Assembly (NCBI GenBank): GCA_047605265.1
Contig: JASGFY010000068.1
Span: 1-16,025 of the forward strand
Direction of reading: 5' to 3'
From: Solimonas sp047605265
GTDB lineage: Bacteria > Pseudomonadota > Gammaproteobacteria > Nevskiales > Nevskiaceae
DNA length: 16,025 nt
Part shown: positions 13,340-16,025 of the stretch, in pieces
How the letters are laid out: each line of letters begins with the position of its first letter
How positions within the stretch are numbered: the first letter of the stretch is position 1
Notes under the pieces: generated by a model
What the model was told of the DNA's origin: nothing
Database searches by the model: none
Seen by the model: the letters and a program-made list of their open reading frames with translations, nothing else
Program-made: the position numbers and the translations under genes

Positions 13340-13360
13340 GAAAGACCGCCGAAAGACCGC
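13340..13360 (+). repeat. Tandem 11-bp repeat in the leader of the second P-II gene
   Basis: GAAAGACCGC occurs twice, starting at 13340 and 13351, one helical turn apart, between the possible -10 and the start codon. It might be a regulator site or a slippage product. Confidence 0.6.
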
Positions 13361-13380
13361 TACGCACAAGAGCGCACGCC

Positions 13381-13719
13381 ATGAAAATGCTCATCGCCAT
13401 CATCAAACCCTTCAAGCTCGACGCCGTGCGCGAGGCGCTCGCCGACATCGGCGTCCAGGGCATGACCGTGACCGAGGTACGTGGTTTCGGCCGCCAGAAG
13501 GGCCATACCGAGCTGTATCGCGGTGCCGAGTACACCGTCGATCTGTTGCCGAAAGTGAAGATCGAAGTCGCCGTTGCGCCCGAGATGGCCGAGCGCGCGA
13601 CCGAAGCCATCCTCAAGGCGGCCAAGACGGGTCAGATCGGCGACGGCAAGATCTTCATCTACGATCTCGGCCAGGCCGTGCGCATCCGCACCGGCGAGGC
13701 CGGCGTCGACGCCGTCTGA
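13381..13719 (+). CDS. Second P-II nitrogen regulatory protein (GlnK/GlnB type)
   Basis: The 112-residue product keeps every key P-II residue: Q39, K40, Y51 in ELYRGAEY, K58, the B loop TGQIGDGKIF with K90, and RIRTGE at 101-106. It is therefore uridylylatable and should bind ATP and 2-oxoglutarate. It differs from the upstream GlnK mainly in residues 64-82 (VAPEMAERATEAILKAAKT, versus VPDDKLDAAIDAISKAAHT) and at the C-terminus. It lies after the amtB terminator and has its own leader, so it may be expressed when the sigma54 operon is off and serve a GlnB-like role at glutamine synthetase adenylylation or NtrB (inference). Assignment to GlnB or GlnK is not safe from sequence alone, so no symbol is given. 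AAGAG about 10 bp upstream is a modest ribosome site. Confidence 0.95.
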   Translation: MKMLIAIIKPFKLDAVREALADIGVQGMTVTEVRGFGRQKGHTELYRGAEYTVDLLPKVKIEVAVAPEMAERATEAILKAAKTGQIGDGKIFIYDLGQAVRIRTGEAGVDAV

Positions 13720-13732
13720 GGTGGTCGACGCA

Positions 13733-13769
13733 GCCCCGCGGCGCACCGTCCGGCGCCGCGGGGCATTTT
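13733..13769 (+). terminator. Intrinsic terminator of the second P-II gene
   Basis: GCCCCGCGGCGC and GCGCCGCGGGGC form a perfect 12-bp stem with an 8-base loop, followed by ATTTT, 14 bp after the stop. Confidence 0.85.
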
Positions 13770-13821
13770 CGTCATGGAGCGCACGGCAGAGGCTGGGCGA
13801 GAGAGGCCGACAGGAGAGGTG

Positions 13822-14220
13822 ATGAGACGGACAGCGGTGCGGAGGTCGGGCCTGGTGATGATCTTGTGCATGAGTGCGGCGGCCAGCGCCGGGCCGGTCT
13901 ACAAATGGGTCGACAGGTCCGGGCACATTCACTATGGCGATACACCGGAGCCGGGCTGGACGCGCGTCGATCCGGGTCGTGCCAACACGTCCACGGGCGA
14001 AGCGCCGCAAACCGGCGACGACGTCGCCAGCGAGGCGCAAGCCGCCGAGTGCCAGAAGCAGCGCGAAGCGCTTGGCAGCTATCGCAATGCCGCGCGCATC
14101 GTCGAGCGCGACGCGCTGGGCAACGAGAAGGAATATAGCGCCGAGCAGAAGCAGCAACTCGTCGCGCGCGCCGAAGCACAGGTCGAGCAGGCCTGCGGTG
14201 CGCCAGCGTCCTCGCCATGA
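13822..14220 (+). CDS. DUF4124 domain-containing secreted protein
   Basis: The 132-residue protein has a signal peptide (Arg-rich start, hydrophobic core, cleavage near ASA|GP after residue 23). The DUF4124 motif follows: VYKWVDRSGHIHYGDTPEPGW (about 26-46, one break in the quoted run at D31). The rest is charged, with Q/E/A-rich helix (about 75-125) and two cysteines. The domain is common in gammaproteobacterial periplasmic proteins; its role is not known. ATG 13822 is chosen because AGGAG ends 5 bp upstream and the signal peptide begins there; an in-frame upstream ATG at 13774 would add a polar stretch before the signal. It is flanked by terminators on both sides, so it is a single-gene unit. 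No promoter was recognised; read-through from the P-II gene is possible. Confidence 0.8.
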   Translation: MRRTAVRRSGLVMILCMSAAASAGPVYKWVDRSGHIHYGDTPEPGWTRVDPGRANTSTGEAPQTGDDVASEAQAAECQKQREALGSYRNAARIVERDALGNEKEYSAEQKQQLVARAEAQVEQACGAPASSP

Positions 14221-14268
14221 ACGGCTGTGCGTGAATCGGCCGGCCCCCCGGCCGCGGCGAAAAATACG

Positions 14269-14300
14269 AAAGCCGCCATCCGCGAGGATGGCGGCTTTTT
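14269..14300. terminator. Bidirectional terminator between the DUF4124 gene and speE
   Basis: AAAGCCGCCATCC and GGATGGCGGCTTT form a 13-bp stem with loop GCGA. A T run follows on the plus strand (14296-14300), and on the minus strand a T-rich tract follows a CGTA gap. It serves two convergent genes. Confidence 0.88.
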
Positions 14301-14320
14301 CGTGGTCCCGCCTGTGGCGT

Positions 14321-15172
14321 TCAGCGCTGCAGCGCGTGCTTGACGTAGGTCGGCAGCGCGAACGCGCCGCGGTGCGTGTCGGCATTGTAGAACCGGCAGT
14401 CGAGCGCAGTGATCGCCGGCTCGTCGAGCCGGCTGGCCAGCACGCCGGCGTGCTTGCAGGCGATCGAGCCCGACCACCAGCCCGACGGATAGATCACCTG
14501 CGGGAAGTGCAGCAGATGCGTCTGCGCGAAGCCGGCCTCGAGCATCGCGGCGTGCATCTCCCGGATCAGTTCAAGATGCAGCAGCGGTGATTCCGACTGC
14601 TGGACGAGCATGCCGTCCGGCTTCAGGGCCTTGATGCAGTCCAGATAGAACTTCTTGCCGAACAGGCCTTCGGCCGGACCGACCGGGTCGGTCGAGTCGA
14701 TGATGATGACGTCGATGGAGCCGGGCGCAGCGTCCTTCATCCACCGGATGCCGTCGCCGAAGAACAGCGTCGCGCGCGGGTCGTCGTTCTTGTCGCAGAG
14801 TTCCGGGAAATACCGTTCGGACAGCCGCGTGACGCGTTCGTCGATTTCGACCTGGATCGCCGATTTCACTTCCGGGTGCTTCAGCACCTCGCGCAGCGTG
14901 CCGCAGTCGCCACCGCCGACGATGACGACACGCTGCGGGTCCGGATGCGAGTTCAGCGCCGGGTGCGACATCATCTCGTGGTAGAGAAAGTTGTCGCGCG
15001 TCGACACCATCGTGCAGCCGTCGATCGTCATCAGCCAGCCGAAGGTTTCGGTCTTCCAGATCTCGATCTTCTGGTACGGCGTCTGCTCCTCGTGGACTTT
15101 CTCGCCCTTGAGCGAGAAGGCCGTGCCGGTGGATTCCATCGGCTCGGTGAACCAGCTGCGATCGAGCGTCAT
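14321..15172 (-). CDS. speE: Spermidine synthase (polyamine aminopropyltransferase)
   Basis: The 283-residue protein transfers an aminopropyl group from decarboxylated S-adenosylmethionine to putrescine. After the N-terminal beta domain (LDRSWFTEPMESTG) come LMTIDGCTMVSTRDNFLYHE, the nucleotide-binding VVIVGGGDCGTLRE (82-95), VEIDERV (108-114), and the catalytic and gatekeeper segment DSTDPVGPAEGLF (159-171). PQVIYPSGWWSG near the C-terminus is also typical. ATG 15172 is chosen because GAGG lies 5 bp upstream and the family begins around this point; a longer frame adds 35 residues that cross the inverted repeat and promoter region. It is divergent from speA, so arginine to agmatine and the final aminopropylation step are controlled from one intergenic region. 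No speB, speC or speD is seen in the window. Confidence 0.95.
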   Translation of the reverse strand: MTLDRSWFTEPMESTGTAFSLKGEKVHEEQTPYQKIEIWKTETFGWLMTIDGCTMVSTRDNFLYHEMMSHPALNSHPDPQRVVIVGGGDCGTLREVLKHPEVKSAIQVEIDERVTRLSERYFPELCDKNDDPRATLFFGDGIRWMKDAAPGSIDVIIIDSTDPVGPAEGLFGKKFYLDCIKALKPDGMLVQQSESPLLHLELIREMHAAMLEAGFAQTHLLHFPQVIYPSGWWSGSIACKHAGVLASRLDEPAITALDCRFYNADTHRGAFALPTYVKHALQR

Positions 15173-15226
15173 GCGGGCCTCGTAGACTTGCGCGAAAAGG
15201 GATCGGTCGGCGAAACGTCCGGCGGC

Positions 15227-15232
15227 TACAAT
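15227..15232 (+). promoter_or_regulatory. Possible -10 box of speA
   Basis: TACAAT matches five of six consensus bases and lies 60 bp before the speA start; the -35 region at 17 bp is not convincing. The inverted repeat at 15239-15266 would lie at the transcript start and its first bases. Confidence 0.4.
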
Positions 15233-15238
15233 GCCGGG

Positions 15239-15266
15239 CTCGCGCCGGAAAATTTCCGGGCGCGAG
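15239..15266. repeat. Bulged inverted repeat between speE and speA
   Basis: CTCGCGCCGGAAA on the left is the complement of TTTCCGGGCGCGAG on the right apart from one extra base, around a two-base centre. The inner part, GGAAA-A-TTTCC, is itself symmetric. It touches TATACT on the minus strand (15265-15270), a possible -10 for speE. It could be an operator shared by both genes or a hairpin in both leaders. Confidence 0.6.
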
Positions 15267-15270
15267 TATA
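15265..15270 (-). promoter_or_regulatory. Possible -10 box of speE
   Basis: TATACT on the minus strand lies about 93 bp before the speE ATG and matches five of six consensus bases. No good -35 is visible. If used, the leader would contain the inverted repeat 15239-15266. Confidence 0.4.
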
Positions 15271-15291
15271 TCGGCAAGACAGGACGGGCGA

Positions 15292-16025
15292 GTGACGGTC
15301 GCGATGACGAACGAAGGCTGGGACGCAGCGCAGGCGCGCGAGCTGTACAACGTGCCGCAGTGGGGCGAGGGCTACTTCGACGTCGCCGCCGACGGCCACG
15401 TCCGCGTGCGGCCGTTCCGCGAGCGTTCGGAGGTCGGGATCGACCTCTACGAGCTTGCCCGCCGCCTCCCGGACGAAGGCCTCGCGCTGCCGGTGCTGGT
15501 GCGCTTCGTCAACATCCTGCACGATCGCGTCGACCAGCTGACCGGCGCATTCGCGTCCGTCATCGACGAACTCGGCTACGAGGGCCGCTACACGGCGGTC
15601 TATCCGATCAAGGTCAACCAGCAGGGCGACGTCGTCGAGGAAATCGTCGCGCACGGCGGCGAGCGCGTCGGCATCGAGGCCGGTAGCAAGCCGGAACTCG
15701 CAGCGGTGCTTGGCCTCGCGCGGCCGGGCAGCGTCATCGTCTGCAACGGCTACAAGGACCGCGCCTACATCCGTCGCGCGCTGATCGGCCAGAAGCTCGG
15801 CCACAAGGTTTACATCGTCGTCGAGAAGCTCTCCGAGCTGCCGCTGGTGATCGAGGAGGCGCAGGCGCTCGAGGTCGCGCCGCTGCTCGGCCTGCGCGTG
15901 CGCCTGTCGGCCGACTTCACGAGCACGCAGCAGAACACCGGCGGCGAGAAGGCGAAATTCGGCCTGAGTCCGCCGCAGATCCTCGAGGCGGTCGACATGC
16001 TGCGCGCCGCCGGCCACCTCGACGC
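15292..16025 (+). CDS. speA: Biosynthetic arginine decarboxylase, N-terminal part (runs off the window)
   Basis: The first 244 codons are present; the full enzyme is about 630-660 residues. The product opens with LYNVPQWGEGYFDVAADGHV, then VRFVNILHDRVDQL and YTAVYPIKVNQQ, in which K107 is the lysine that binds pyridoxal phosphate. GIEAGSKPEL and NTGGEKAKFGLSP also match the fold III decarboxylase barrel. It makes agmatine from arginine, the first step of the agmatine route to putrescine and spermidine, in the cytoplasm. GTG 15292 is preferred because AGGA (15281-15284) is 7 bp upstream; ATG 15304, in the same frame, is the alternative but lies 19 bp from that site. It is divergent from speE. 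Confidence 0.94.
   Translation, partial: MTVAMTNEGWDAAQARELYNVPQWGEGYFDVAADGHVRVRPFRERSEVGIDLYELARRLPDEGLALPVLVRFVNILHDRVDQLTGAFASVIDELGYEGRYTAVYPIKVNQQGDVVEEIVAHGGERVGIEAGSKPELAAVLGLARPGSVIVCNGYKDRAYIRRALIGQKLGHKVYIVVEKLSELPLVIEEAQALEVAPLLGLRVRLSADFTSTQQNTGGEKAKFGLSPPQILEAVDMLRAAGHLD

Overview
The window is a GC-rich, densely coded piece of a proteobacterial chromosome. The gene set fits a gammaproteobacterium, probably in the Xanthomonadales/Nevskiales neighbourhood: membrane-anchored cytochrome c5, ubiK-comM, a TorF-type outer-membrane protein beside glnK-amtB-glnK, and speE divergent from speA. The lineage is inferred from family content and recollected gene order; no search was run.

Layout. 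1-1464: tail of a probable CoA-transferase gene overlapping an amidohydrolase-3 gene. 1583-1659: tRNA-Arg(CCG). 1846-2952: a gene graveyard on the minus strand, holding the N-terminal third of a neutral ceramidase lipoprotein and the C-terminal half of an NAD-dependent epimerase/dehydroflavonol-reductase-like SDR, each truncated and frameshifted. 3055-4287: divergent cobalt/nickel efflux pair dmeF/dmeR around one palindromic operator. 4403-5314: secreted subclass-B3-like metallo-beta-lactamase. 5315-5893: non-coding, with a well-formed candidate small RNA of about 128 nt (sigma70 promoter, two hairpins, intrinsic terminator), preceded by a sigma54-like motif. 5894-7615: CPA1 K+/H+ antiporter with cytoplasmic regulatory domains. 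7757-8245: cytochrome c5.

8246-13719 is a nitrogen-centred block. torF and glnK-amtB each carry a -24/-12 sigma54 promoter with NtrC-like sites upstream, and a second P-II gene follows amtB. The divergent ubiK-comM pair (ubiquinone assembly factor; natural-transformation helicase) sits between torF and glnK. 13822-14220: secreted DUF4124 protein. 14321-16025: speE and the start of speA, divergent, so that arginine decarboxylation and spermidine synthesis share a 119-bp control region with a bulged inverted repeat.

Most genes are ordinary housekeeping or accessory families. The points most worth a second look are the candidate sRNA with an exposed anti-Shine-Dalgarno tract, the repeated sigma54 motif (three near-identical TGGCATG sites, one upstream of the sRNA), the compact dmeR/dmeF operator that carries both -10 boxes, and the two decayed genes next to the tRNA. 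I found no CRISPR array, no transposase or integrase, and no convincing novel multi-gene system.
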